Part shown: piece after piece, positions 26,048 to 33,974 of the stretch | How the letters are laid out: the number at the start of each line of letters is the position of its first letter | Position numbering within the stretch: position 1 is the first letter of the stretch | NCBI RefSeq assembly: GCF_025200925.1 | Contig: NZ_CP104174.1 | Span: 3,162,001 to 3,226,000 of the forward strand | Source: Bradyrhizobium sp. CB1015 | GTDB taxonomy: Bacteria; Pseudomonadota; Alphaproteobacteria; Rhizobiales; Xanthobacteraceae | Length of the DNA: 64,000 nucleotides | Reading direction: 5' to 3' | Program-made: the position numbers and the translations under genes | The notes under the pieces: model-generated | The model's database searches: none | What the model saw: the letters and a program-made list of their open reading frames with translations, nothing else | What the model was told of the DNA's origin: nothing

Positions 26048-26073
26048 CAACATCTGATCGCGGGTGGCGTTCC
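26048..26073 (-). promoter_or_regulatory. Candidate sigma-EcfG promoter for the DUF1236 gene
   Basis: On the minus strand GGAAC (26073-26069) is followed after 16 bases by TGTT. The sigma-EcfG general-stress consensus of alphaproteobacteria is GGAAC-N16/17-CGTT, so one position differs. The predicted start would be about 25 bases before the ATG. Confidence 0.4.
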
Positions 26074-26151
26074 CTGCGAAAAGGAACAAATTGCCGATTT
26101 TTCCCGGTGGGATCAGCAGGCCACGAGCCCTGCGATCTGGAGGAGGAGAAC

Positions 26152-26385
26152 ATGAAGTTGAGAATAGCGTCCGCAGCGCTGATGGTTGCTGCGTTGTCCA
26201 TGCCGGCGTTCGCGGCCGACGAGTTCTACGTCGTCCAGGACGTCAAGACCAAGAAGTGCACCGTCGTCGACAAGAAGCCGACGGACACGTCCATGACTGT
26301 CGTCAGCCCCTCGGGCACGATCTACAAGACGCGCACTGAGGCCGAGAGCGGCATGAAGACGGTCAAGGTCTGCACGTCCAACTAG
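26152..26385 (+). CDS. Small secreted protein, 77 residues
   Basis: A precursor with a signal peptide (MKLRIASAALMVAALSMPAFA, cleavage before AD). The short mature domain is DEFYVVQDVKTKKCTVVDKK, then TVVSPSGTIYKTRTEAESGM and VKVCTSN. Two cysteines, near each end, could pair. Similar short secreted proteins are common in Bradyrhizobium; function unknown. The start is supported by GGAGGAGGAG just upstream. The next tiny gene follows 11 bases after the stop. Confidence 0.8.
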   Translation: MKLRIASAALMVAALSMPAFAADEFYVVQDVKTKKCTVVDKKPTDTSMTVVSPSGTIYKTRTEAESGMKTVKVCTSN

Positions 26386-26396
26386 GGAGGAGCGTG

Positions 26397-26477
26397 ATGC
26401 CCGTGTTTATTCTCTGGGCCGTGCCGGCGATCATCGTGATCGGCGGCGGCATCTATCTGATAGGTCATTTGCACTAG
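26397..26477 (+). CDS. Tiny membrane protein, 26 residues
   Basis: ATG at 26397 to TAG at 26477 gives a 26-residue peptide, MPVFILWAVPAIIVIGGGIY and LIGHLH. It is almost entirely one transmembrane helix. GGGAGG lies six bases upstream, and it starts 11 bases after the secreted-protein gene, so it looks like the second gene of a small operon. A GTG three bases earlier is in frame. Expression is unproven. Confidence 0.5.
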   Translation: MPVFILWAVPAIIVIGGGIYLIGHLH

Positions 26478-26524
26478 AGCATGATCCGCAAAAGTGCGTA
26501 GCGTTTTCCGAAAAGATCATGCTC
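26477..26524. repeat. GAGCATGATCCG short palindrome, copy 2
   Basis: GAGCATGATCCGCAAAAG at the left and AAAGATCATGCTC at the right, with GCGTTTTCCG between. It begins in the stop codon of the 26-residue gene and could serve as its 3' hairpin. See 25567-25618 and 40318-40366. Confidence 0.85.
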
Positions 26525-26573
26525 AAACAATGACCGAAAGTGCGATGACGATTCATGCTAATCGCATCGCGCT

Positions 26574-26765
26574 TTAGGCTTCGAGAAGTCGCGCGGGCTT
26601 CTTGCGTGCAGCGCACAGGTCCGCACGGCTGCCGCCCGCCGCCAGAGCGCGTCGGCGCCGGCCGGAGCGCCCGTTGCAGTGCAACACATCGTGCCGGAGC
26701 AGCCCCGCGACGAAGAGGACCGCCAACGCACGCGAAATGACTTCCGTCCCGCCGAGGTTTTTCAT
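26574..26765 (-). CDS. Possible small hypothetical protein, 63 residues
   Basis: An ATG at 26765 has GAGAGG seven bases upstream and opens a 63-residue frame: MKNLGGTEVISRALAVLFVA, then GLLRHDVLHCNGRSGRRRRA and a basic tail. The first 25 residues are weakly hydrophobic and the rest strongly basic, which could be a short membrane-anchored or secreted peptide. The third-codon GC preference is coding-like. No homologue is known to me, so this remains tentative. It is divergent from the TRAP operon. Confidence 0.35.
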   Translation of the reverse strand: MKNLGGTEVISRALAVLFVAGLLRHDVLHCNGRSGRRRRALAAGGSRADLCAARKKPARLLEA

Positions 26766-26845
26766 ACGCTTGCCTCTCGCAAGCCGCATAATGGCTGCGC
26801 TCACGGCCCGGCGACAGGGCTGGAGCATCAAAGGGAGGGGAGACG

Positions 26846-27844
26846 ATGAAGCGGAGATCATTTCTCGCTGGGATCGGTGCAACCACTGCGGCAGCTACCA
26901 TTGGCATGCCGTCGATCCTGAGGGCGCAAGCCCCGATCACGCTGAACGGTGCCGTGCAGTTCAATGACGACCATGCCTTCAACCGGGCGCTGATCCGGTT
27001 CGAGGAACTGGTGAAGAAATATTACGGCAAGCCGGTCAACTTCACCCTGCATAAGAACTCCTCGCTCGGCCTCGAGAAGCAGTATTTCGAGTACATGTCG
27101 CAGGGCAAGGCGGTCGATTACGCCATCGTCTCGCCGGCTCACATGTCGACCTTCGCCAAGGCGGCCCCGTTCATCGATGCGCCCTTCGTGTTCAAGGGCA
27201 TCGAGCACATGAACAAGGTGGTCGAAGCCAACATCCTGGCGCCGATCGCCGACGAGGTCGCGGCCAAGGCCGAGGTCGTTCTGATCGGCTATGCCGGCGG
27301 CGGCATCCGCAACATCTTCGCCAACAAGCCGCTCAAGAACCTCGCCGATCTCAAAGGCCTCAAGGTCCGCGTGCAGGGCGCGCCGATCTGGTCGAAGACC
27401 TTCGCGGCCGTCGGCATGAGCCCGACCGTGATCGCCTATAACGAAATCTACAATGCGATCCAGAACGGCGTCATCTCGGCCGGCGAGAACGAGGCGGCCG
27501 GCGTCGAGGCGATGAAGTTCTACGAAGTGGCCCCATATCTCAGCCTGACCCAGCACGCCGTGTCGATCCGGCCGATCTGCTTCTCGGTGAAGACGCTGAA
27601 GACCCTGCCCAAGGATCTGCAGGACGCGATCATGAAGGCGGGCAAGGAGGCCGGCGATTACGGCCGCCAGCTCGAATCGAGCGAAGAAGTCGTCAAGCTC
27701 GACACGCTGGAGAAGGCCGGCAAGCTCAAGCGCGTTCCGTTCGAGGAGCGGGATGCCATGAAGAAGCTCGCCGACCCCGTGATGGCCACCTACGCCAAGG
27801 AGATCGGCGCGGAAGGCATTTTCGAGAAAATCAACGTCGTCTGA
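26846..27844 (+). CDS. TRAP transporter substrate-binding protein, DctP family
   Basis: A 332-residue periplasmic binding protein. The N-terminus MKRRSFLAGIGATTAAATIG resembles a Tat signal, with cleavage near residue 29 (RAQA-PI). The DctP fold shows LKGLKVRVQGAPIWSKTFAAVGMSPTVIAYNE, with the arginine that binds the substrate carboxylate, and AIQNGVISAGENEAAGVEAM. It binds an organic acid for the permeases encoded next. Strong Shine-Dalgarno GGGAGGGGAG upstream. First gene of a three-gene operon. Confidence 0.92.
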   Translation: MKRRSFLAGIGATTAAATIGMPSILRAQAPITLNGAVQFNDDHAFNRALIRFEELVKKYYGKPVNFTLHKNSSLGLEKQYFEYMSQGKAVDYAIVSPAHMSTFAKAAPFIDAPFVFKGIEHMNKVVEANILAPIADEVAAKAEVVLIGYAGGGIRNIFANKPLKNLADLKGLKVRVQGAPIWSKTFAAVGMSPTVIAYNEIYNAIQNGVISAGENEAAGVEAMKFYEVAPYLSLTQHAVSIRPICFSVKTLKTLPKDLQDAIMKAGKEAGDYGRQLESSEEVVKLDTLEKAGKLKRVPFEERDAMKKLADPVMATYAKEIGAEGIFEKINVV

Positions 27845-27928
27845 GGCCGCCCCGTCCGCCGACAGCATTTCGGGCAGGCCCCGCTTCTCCTGCCCGGACA
27901 TGGCGGATGAGCGCCGTACGGAGCTCCA

Positions 27929-28444
27929 ATGTCCGAAATGCACGTCCCGTCCACACCGTCGCTGTGGCGTCGCGTCACCGCGGCCTATGCGAAATTGCTG
28001 GAATTCCTGCTGGCCGCCTGCGTCGGCATCCTGGTCATCCCCGTCACGTTGCAAATCGTCTCACGCTACACGCCGTTCATTCCCTCCTACATCTGGACCG
28101 AGGAGATGGCGCGGTTTCTGTTCATCTGGACGATCATGATCGGGGCGATGGTCGGCGTGCGGGAAGCGCAGCACTTCGAGGTCGACGTCTGGCCCGATCT
28201 GTCGCGGCGATCGGAGGCCGCTGTGCGGATCCTCGCGCGGCTCGGCGTGCTGGCACTGGCCCTCGTGTTCGTGTGGGCCGGAATCGAATTCACGCGCTTT
28301 GCCTGGAACAGGACGTCGGAGCTGGCCGATCTGCCGCTCTGGCTGATCCACGTCGCCTGGCCGGTAGCCGGCGTGACGTGGATCGTGTTTGCGGGCGAAC
28401 AGATCCTTGGTGAAATGCGCGTTCTGGTCGGGGCACAGAGATGA
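27929..28444 (+). CDS. TRAP transporter small permease, DctQ family
   Basis: A 171-residue protein with four membrane helices. The DctQ signature WTEEMARFLFIWTIMIGAMVGVREAQHFEVDV is in the middle. It joins the large permease to form the transporter core. It starts 85 bases after the binding protein and overlaps the large subunit as ATGA. Confidence 0.92.
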   Translation: MSEMHVPSTPSLWRRVTAAYAKLLEFLLAACVGILVIPVTLQIVSRYTPFIPSYIWTEEMARFLFIWTIMIGAMVGVREAQHFEVDVWPDLSRRSEAAVRILARLGVLALALVFVWAGIEFTRFAWNRTSELADLPLWLIHVAWPVAGVTWIVFAGEQILGEMRVLVGAQR

Positions 28445-29760
28445 GCGGCACTGTACTCTCTGCCGGACAGGCCGCGATGGTGCTGTTCGGGGTCTTCATC
28501 GGCCTGCTCATCGTGCGCGTGCCGGTCGCCTTCGCGCTCGGCCTTGCCTGCGTACCGATCCTTCTGATCGAGCCGCGCCTGTCGCTGATGATGCTCGCCC
28601 AGGAAACCTTCAACGCCTACAATTCGTTCATCCTGCTCGCGGTGCCGTTCTTCCTCTTGACGGCGAACCTGATGAGCATCGGCGGCATCACCGACCGCCT
28701 CGTGGCGCTGTCGCGCTCGATGGTCGGGCACTGGCCGGGATCGCTGGCGCAGATCAACGTCGTGCTGTCGGTGTTCTTTGCCGGCATCTCCGGCTCCTCG
28801 ACGGCCGATGCCGCCAGCCAGTCCAAGATCTTCATCGATGCGCAGAGCAAGGAGGGCTACGACCTTTCGTTCTCTATCGCCATCACGGCGGTGTCTGCGG
28901 TGCTTGCCGTCATCATCCCGCCGTCGATCCTGATGATCGTGTGGGGCGGGCTGATCTCGACTTCGATCGCGGCGATGTATCTGGCCGGCATCGTGCCAGG
29001 CCTTTTGATCGCGGGCGCGCAGATGGCGACTGTGCACGTCTACGCGGTGCGCCGCGGCTATCCGACCTATCCGAAGGCGACCTGGCGCGAGATGCGATGC
29101 GCCGTCTGGCGGTCGATACCGGCGCTGATGACGCCATTCATCATCGTCGGCGGCATTCTGCTCGGCTGGTTCACCGCGACCGAGTCCGCCTGCGTCGCGG
29201 TGCTCTATTCCGTAGCGCTCTCCGCGTTCTTTTATCGCGAGACGGGTCTACGCGAATTGTACAAGGCGCTGCTCGATACCGGGCGCCTGGCCGGAGTTGC
29301 CTTGTTCTGCGTGGGCACGGCCAGCGCGTTCGGCTGGTTGCTGGCCTACTACAAGATTCCGCAGGAACTTTTGGCGAATGTCTCGACCTGGGGCATGGGC
29401 ACGGTCACGGCGGGGTTCTTCATCGCATTCTGCTTTCTGGTGGTGGGCTGCTTCCTCGATGCCATCCCGGCGATCGTCATCGTCGGCACCGTGCTGGAGC
29501 CGCTCGCCAAGTCCGTCGATCTCCATCCGGTCCAGTTCGCGATCATCTCCATCGTGTCGCTGGCCTTCGGACTGGTAACGCCGCCCTATGGCCTCTGTCT
29601 GATGATCGCCTGCTCGATCGCCGGCGTGCGGCTGCGCTATGCCCTGAAGGACACGGTGATCATGCTGATCCCGATGCTGCTCGTGCTGGCGGCGCTCATC
29701 GTCTGGCCCAGCGTGTCGCTGTTCCTGCCGCGCCTGATCGTGCCGGAGATGCTCAAATGA
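28441..29760 (+). CDS. TRAP transporter large permease, DctM family
   Basis: A 439-residue inner-membrane protein with about 12 helices. It shows IGLLIVRVPVAFALGLA at the start, then the family segments VVLSVFFAGISGSSTADAAS, VIIPPSILMIVWGGLIS and LVTPPYGLCLMIAC. These form the sodium/substrate pathway of the large TRAP subunit. It follows DctQ with overlapping codons and ends the operon, 14 bases before a strong hairpin. Confidence 0.93.
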   Translation: MSGTVLSAGQAAMVLFGVFIGLLIVRVPVAFALGLACVPILLIEPRLSLMMLAQETFNAYNSFILLAVPFFLLTANLMSIGGITDRLVALSRSMVGHWPGSLAQINVVLSVFFAGISGSSTADAASQSKIFIDAQSKEGYDLSFSIAITAVSAVLAVIIPPSILMIVWGGLISTSIAAMYLAGIVPGLLIAGAQMATVHVYAVRRGYPTYPKATWREMRCAVWRSIPALMTPFIIVGGILLGWFTATESACVAVLYSVALSAFFYRETGLRELYKALLDTGRLAGVALFCVGTASAFGWLLAYYKIPQELLANVSTWGMGTVTAGFFIAFCFLVVGCFLDAIPAIVIVGTVLEPLAKSVDLHPVQFAIISIVSLAFGLVTPPYGLCLMIACSIAGVRLRYALKDTVIMLIPMLLVLAALIVWPSVSLFLPRLIVPEMLK

Positions 29761-29773
29761 GCGATTGATCGTG

Positions 29774-29803
29774 CGATCCCGCGGCCGGGGCGCCGCGGGA
29801 TCG
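29774..29803. terminator. Strong hairpin terminator after the TRAP operon
   Basis: A perfect 12-base-pair stem (CGATCCCGCGGC / GCCGCGGGATCG) with a six-base loop lies between the dctM-like stop and the convergent hydrolase stop. It is followed by ATTTGCG, with only a short T-run, and likely serves both directions. Confidence 0.8.
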
Positions 29804-29814
29804 ATTTGCGTGGG

Positions 29815-31089
29815 TTACAGATTGCTCTCGGTGATCGCGGCGTAGACCATGCTGCGCAGCTCGCGGCGGAGCGGGTAGGCACTCGACGGCAGCACCTGGG
29901 TCATGAAGATCGTGATCAGCTCCTCGGCCGGATCGATCCAGAACGAGGTCGTGGCCGCGCCGCCCCAATTGTATTCGCCGGGGCTGCCGGCGATCAGCGT
30001 CTCGGCCGGGCGCATGGTGACGGCGAAGCCAAGACCGAAGCCGATGCCGTTATAGGTCGCTTCCGAGAACAGCGAGCGCGAGACCTCCGGCAGCGCCCGG
30101 CCGCCGGGGATGTGGTTGGTCGTCATCAGCGCCAGCGTCTTCGGCCCGATCAGCCTGACGCCGCCGAGCTCGCCGCCATTGAGCAGCGCGCGGCAGAAGG
30201 TGAGATAGTCGGCGACCGTCGAGCACAGGCCGCCGCCGCCGGAGATGAACGAGGGCGGCGACAGGAACGAGCTCGTTGTCGGATCGTCCTGCAGCGTCAG
30301 CCCCTCACGGCGCTGGCCGGCATGGAAGGTCATGCCGCCGCCGGGGTCCGCCGAATAGCAGGCCGCGAAGCGATGCGCCTTGGAGGCGGGCACATGGAAG
30401 TCGGTGTCGGTCATGCCGAGCGGATCGAGGATGCGTGATTTAAGGAACTGCTCGAACGGCATGCCCGAGATCTTGCCGATGAGGTATCCGATCACGTCGG
30501 TCGCGACGGAGTAGTTCCAGGCCTCGCCCGGCGAGAACTCCAGCGGGATCTTTGCCAGCCCCTCGATCATGCTCTGCAGCGTGCCCGATTTCTCGACCTC
30601 GCCGATCTTCTCAGTGCGATAGGCGGCATCGACGTTTGAACGCTGCTGGAAGCCATAGGTTAGTCCAGACGTGTGGCGCAAGAGGTCGACGATCAGCATC
30701 GGCCGAGACGGCGGCCGGGTCAGGAACGCCGGATAGGTGCCGGCGACGAACACGCCGAGATCCTTCCACTCCGGAATGTATTTGGCGACGGGCTCGTCGA
30801 TCGCGACGAGGCCTTCCTCGACCAGCATCATGAAGGCGACGCTGGTGAGCGGCTTGGTCATGGAATAGATGCGATAGATCGTATCGTCCTTCACCGCCAC
30901 CTTGCGCTCGACGTCGGCAAAGCCTTGCACCGAGCTGTGCGCGACCTTGCCGCGGCGGTAGACCAGAAGATGCGTGCCCGGGAAACGGCCGGCATCGATG
31001 TACCGGCGCTTGAGATGCGCATCGACGCGATCGAGCGCAACCTTGGACATGCCGACGGATTCGGGCGAGGCGGGGGTGGGGGCGAGCAT
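29815..31089 (-). CDS. Serine hydrolase, class C beta-lactamase / EstB-like
   Basis: A 424-residue protein of the beta-lactamase-fold esterase family. The nucleophile motif is SMTK at residues 76-79. The general-base motif is Tyr193-Ser194 in WNYSVATDVIG, and a glycine-rich region GEYNWGGAATTSFWIDP stands where class C enzymes have KTG. No signal peptide is seen, which favours a cytoplasmic esterase such as EstB over a secreted beta-lactamase. The ATG at 31089 has GGAGGA five bases upstream. It is divergent from the dioxygenase. Confidence 0.9.
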   Translation of the reverse strand: MLAPTPASPESVGMSKVALDRVDAHLKRRYIDAGRFPGTHLLVYRRGKVAHSSVQGFADVERKVAVKDDTIYRIYSMTKPLTSVAFMMLVEEGLVAIDEPVAKYIPEWKDLGVFVAGTYPAFLTRPPSRPMLIVDLLRHTSGLTYGFQQRSNVDAAYRTEKIGEVEKSGTLQSMIEGLAKIPLEFSPGEAWNYSVATDVIGYLIGKISGMPFEQFLKSRILDPLGMTDTDFHVPASKAHRFAACYSADPGGGMTFHAGQRREGLTLQDDPTTSSFLSPPSFISGGGGLCSTVADYLTFCRALLNGGELGGVRLIGPKTLALMTTNHIPGGRALPEVSRSLFSEATYNGIGFGLGFAVTMRPAETLIAGSPGEYNWGGAATTSFWIDPAEELITIFMTQVLPSSAYPLRRELRSMVYAAITESNL

Positions 31090-31249
31090 CAGTTCCTCCG
31101 GGGCGTTTTGTCGGAAAGTTGATACCGAAATGGCGGCCGCATTCCAAGCCGGTTGCGCTTAACGAGGCTGGGCCGGGTGGTGTAGACTCGGCCTCGGAAC
31201 GCAAGGAGCCCGCCCGGGCCAACGATAAAAACGCGAGGGCAAACGCACC

Positions 31250-32167
31250 ATGACCCAGTTCAACGAGACCGACCTCACCGAAGCCGTCGTCAAGAGCTTC
31301 GACCAGACGCCTGATGCGCGTGCGAAATTCCTGCTGCAGGAATTGGTGAAGTCGCTGCACGATTACGTGAGCAAGACCGGTCTCACCTTCGAGGAATGGG
31401 AATACGCCATCGACTTCCTGACCCGCACGGGTCAGAAATGCACCGACACCCGCCAGGAGTTCATCCTGCTGTCCGACGTGCTCGGCGTCTCCATGCTGGT
31501 CGATGCGGTCAACCACAGGGATCGCGACGGTGCCACGCAGACCACGGTGCTCGGCCCGTTCTACGTCGGCGAGCACAAGGTAGCTGCCCACGGCACCGAC
31601 ATCTCGCCGAACAACCAGACCGGCGAGCGGATGTTCGTGCAGAGCCGCGTCACCGATCTCAAGGGCAAGCCGCTCGCGAACGTTCCCGTCGACGTCTGGC
31701 ATGCCGACGATGACGGCTTCTACGATTCCCAGAAGCCGAACTACGACGAGGTCGGCGCCTCGGCGCGGGCGCGCTTCATCACCGATGACGATGGGCGCTT
31801 CTTCTTCCGCACCATCCTGCCGTGCAGCTATCCGATCCCGACCGATGGTCCCGTCGGCGAGATGATCGTGCAAACCGGCCGCCACCCGATGCGCCCGGCG
31901 CATGTGCACTTCCTGGTCAATGCCAAGGGTTATGAGCCGCTGATCACCCACGTCTTCATGGCTGGCGACGAATATCTCGATTCCGACGTGGTGTTCGGCG
32001 TCAAGGACGATCTCGTCGCCAAGGTCGAGCCGCGCAACGATCCCGCAATGCCCGACGGCACCAAGGCAAACGGGCAGTGGCACCTGATGACCTACGAATT
32101 CCACCTCAAGCCCGGCGGCGGCGTGGCGCCGAAGCCGCTGGGGACGAAGGCGGCGGAGCCGGCGTGA
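31250..32167 (+). CDS. Intradiol ring-cleavage dioxygenase, hydroxyquinol type
   Basis: A 305-residue non-haem iron(III) dioxygenase. The N-terminal helical dimerisation domain is about residues 1-95. The catalytic barrel has the four iron ligands Tyr158 (DDGFYDSQ), Tyr194 (LPCSYPIPTDGP), His218 and His220 (RPAHVHFLV). Size, ligand spacing and the VLGPFYV segment match hydroxyquinol 1,2-dioxygenases, which open a 1,2,4-trihydroxybenzene ring to maleylacetate. No maleylacetate reductase or hydroxylase is next to it, so the exact catechol is uncertain. Confidence 0.88.
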   Translation: MTQFNETDLTEAVVKSFDQTPDARAKFLLQELVKSLHDYVSKTGLTFEEWEYAIDFLTRTGQKCTDTRQEFILLSDVLGVSMLVDAVNHRDRDGATQTTVLGPFYVGEHKVAAHGTDISPNNQTGERMFVQSRVTDLKGKPLANVPVDVWHADDDGFYDSQKPNYDEVGASARARFITDDDGRFFFRTILPCSYPIPTDGPVGEMIVQTGRHPMRPAHVHFLVNAKGYEPLITHVFMAGDEYLDSDVVFGVKDDLVAKVEPRNDPAMPDGTKANGQWHLMTYEFHLKPGGGVAPKPLGTKAAEPA

Positions 32168-32182
32168 GGGGGCCTCGTTCTT

Positions 32183-33907
32183 CTACCGCAGCCGAAGCGC
32201 AGCGAGCAGCGCGATGACCGCGCAGGCCAGGACCGCCGTGGTCAGCTTCCAGAACAGCAGCGGATTGCGCTCGAGCAGCGGCGTGGTCCGGGTGGCGAGA
32301 TAGGCCGGATTGGGGTTTCTGAGCTCGAACACGAACTCGGACATGTCCTCGTGGCGCTTGTAGGGATCGGGATGCAGCGCTTTCCTGAGCGCGCCGTCGA
32401 TCCAGCCCGGGATGCCCCGCTGGGCATCGACCGCGGGGCGGTATCGCAATTTCCACGCGTCCGATCGTCCGCGGATTTTGGCAAGCTGGGCGCCGTAGGG
32501 CAGATGCCCGGTCAGCATCTGGTAGCAGATGGCGGCCAGCGAGAACATGTCGGACCGGGGCGAGCCGCCCTGCCCAAGGAAATATTCCGGTGCCGTATAT
32601 TGAACGGTGCCGAGAATTTCTGCGTCGGCCGATCTCGGCGCGGCTTCGGCGACGCCTGCGACCCTCACCGATCCGAAGTCGATGATCTTGGCGGTGCCGG
32701 TCTTGTCGATCAGGACGTTGTCGGGCCTGAGATCCTGGTGCAGCATCTCCATGCGGTGGAAGGCGCGAAGCCCGGTGGCGATCTGCTCGATGATCCTGCG
32801 CACCGTCTCCAGATCTGGACGCGGATTGTCGAGCATCCATTGCCGCAGCGTCCGCCCCTCGACGAACTCGGTCGCGACGTAGAGATAGTTGCGCCGCGTC
32901 GATCGCGATCGCGGCTTGAGCACGTACGGACTATCGATCCGCCGCGCGATCCACTCTTCCATCAGGAAACGTTTCAGATAGGCCTGGTTGTCGCGCAGGT
33001 CGATCGACGGAATCTTGAGCGCGACCGTTTCCTCGGTCTCCGCATCGACGGCGAGATAGATGTGGCTGCGGCTGCTGCCATGGATCTCGCGGATGATCCG
33101 GTAGCCGTCGAACATCGCCCGCGGCTCCAACAGAGGCGGCAGCGGCAGCGCCGAGGTCCGGTCGAAAACGCCCGTTTCCTCCGGCACCGCATCGATCCGC
33201 AGGATCTGGACCGTGATGTTGTCGTCGCTGCCGCGCCGGTAGGCCTCCTCGACGATCGCCTTCGCCGCGCCGTCGAGCTCGGCGTGCTCGTTGATTGCAC
33301 TCGTCACGAAACGCGCATCGACGAACTCGTAGGCACCGTCGGTCGCCAGCAGGAAGGTGTCGCCGGCCTGGATCTCGATCGTCTGGTAGTCGATCTCGAG
33401 CTGCGGATTGATGCCGAGCGCGCGGCCGAGATAGGTCTGCTCCGACGACACGATGATGCGGTGATCGTCGGTCAACTGCTCGAGCGCCTTGCCGGCGAGG
33501 CGGTAGATCCGGCAGTCGCCGACATGGAAGATGTGCGCGGTCGCCGCCTTGATGACCATGGCGCTGAGCGTGCAGACATAGCCTTTGTCGCGGTCGTAGG
33601 CATATTGGCTCTTGCGCGTCTGCGCATGCAGCCAGGAATTGGTCGCCTCCAGCACGCGGCGGGCTGAGGTCTTCACTGTCCACGATTCCGACGTGCAGTA
33701 ATAATCCATCAGGAAGCTCTTGACCGCCGACTCGCTGGCGATCTGGCTCACCGTGCTCGAGGAGATGCCGTCGGCGAGGACGGCCGCGATGCCCTTCAGG
33801 CTAAGCAGCGGCTCCTCCGGAATCAGGACGCCGTGAAAGTCCTGGTTGACGGGCTTGCGACCCTTGTCGGAGTGCTGGCCGATCGAAATCAGGAGTCCGC
33901 GGGTCAT
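32183..33907 (-). CDS. Membrane-anchored PP2C phosphatase - Hanks-type Ser/Thr kinase fusion
   Basis: A 574-residue two-domain signalling protein. Residues 1-240 form a PP2C-type phosphatase with metal-site aspartates in LADGIS (Asp46), ATDGAYE (Asp190) and SDDNITV (Asp229). Residues 265-530 form a protein kinase with VALK (Lys298), catalytic loop HQDLRPDN (390-397), DFG (410-412) and APE (439-441). A transmembrane helix (552-570) ends the chain, so both domains face the cytoplasm. The HRD arginine is Gln391. The ATG at 33907 has GGTGG six bases upstream. It lies after the nitrite/formate channel gene; from memory, similar fusions sit in nitrate assimilation operons of Pseudomonas. The substrate is unknown. 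Confidence 0.9.
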   Translation of the reverse strand: MTRGLLISIGQHSDKGRKPVNQDFHGVLIPEEPLLSLKGIAAVLADGISSSTVSQIASESAVKSFLMDYYCTSESWTVKTSARRVLEATNSWLHAQTRKSQYAYDRDKGYVCTLSAMVIKAATAHIFHVGDCRIYRLAGKALEQLTDDHRIIVSSEQTYLGRALGINPQLEIDYQTIEIQAGDTFLLATDGAYEFVDARFVTSAINEHAELDGAAKAIVEEAYRRGSDDNITVQILRIDAVPEETGVFDRTSALPLPPLLEPRAMFDGYRIIREIHGSSRSHIYLAVDAETEETVALKIPSIDLRDNQAYLKRFLMEEWIARRIDSPYVLKPRSRSTRRNYLYVATEFVEGRTLRQWMLDNPRPDLETVRRIIEQIATGLRAFHRMEMLHQDLRPDNVLIDKTGTAKIIDFGSVRVAGVAEAAPRSADAEILGTVQYTAPEYFLGQGGSPRSDMFSLAAICYQMLTGHLPYGAQLAKIRGRSDAWKLRYRPAVDAQRGIPGWIDGALRKALHPDPYKRHEDMSEFVFELRNPNPAYLATRTTPLLERNPLLFWKLTTAVLACAVIALLAALRLR

Positions 33908-33924
33908 CGTCGCCACCAGGGCAA

Positions 33925-33957
33925 AGAGAGCCTCACCCTACACGGGCGAGGCTCTCT
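33925..33957 (-). terminator. Terminator-like hairpin between channel and kinase genes
   Basis: On the minus strand AGAGAGCCTC pairs with GAGGCTCTCT, extended inside by CCC/GGG, and is followed by TTT. It lies 17 bases after the channel stop and 18 before the kinase ATG, so kinase expression would need read-through or antitermination. Confidence 0.65.
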
Positions 33958-33974
33958 TGTTGAGGTGCGTGTGA

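Noticed and set aside
26083..26110. Rightward GGAAC as a sigma-EcfG promoter for the 77-residue secreted protein
   Set aside because: No CGTT-like -10 element at 16 or 17 bases.
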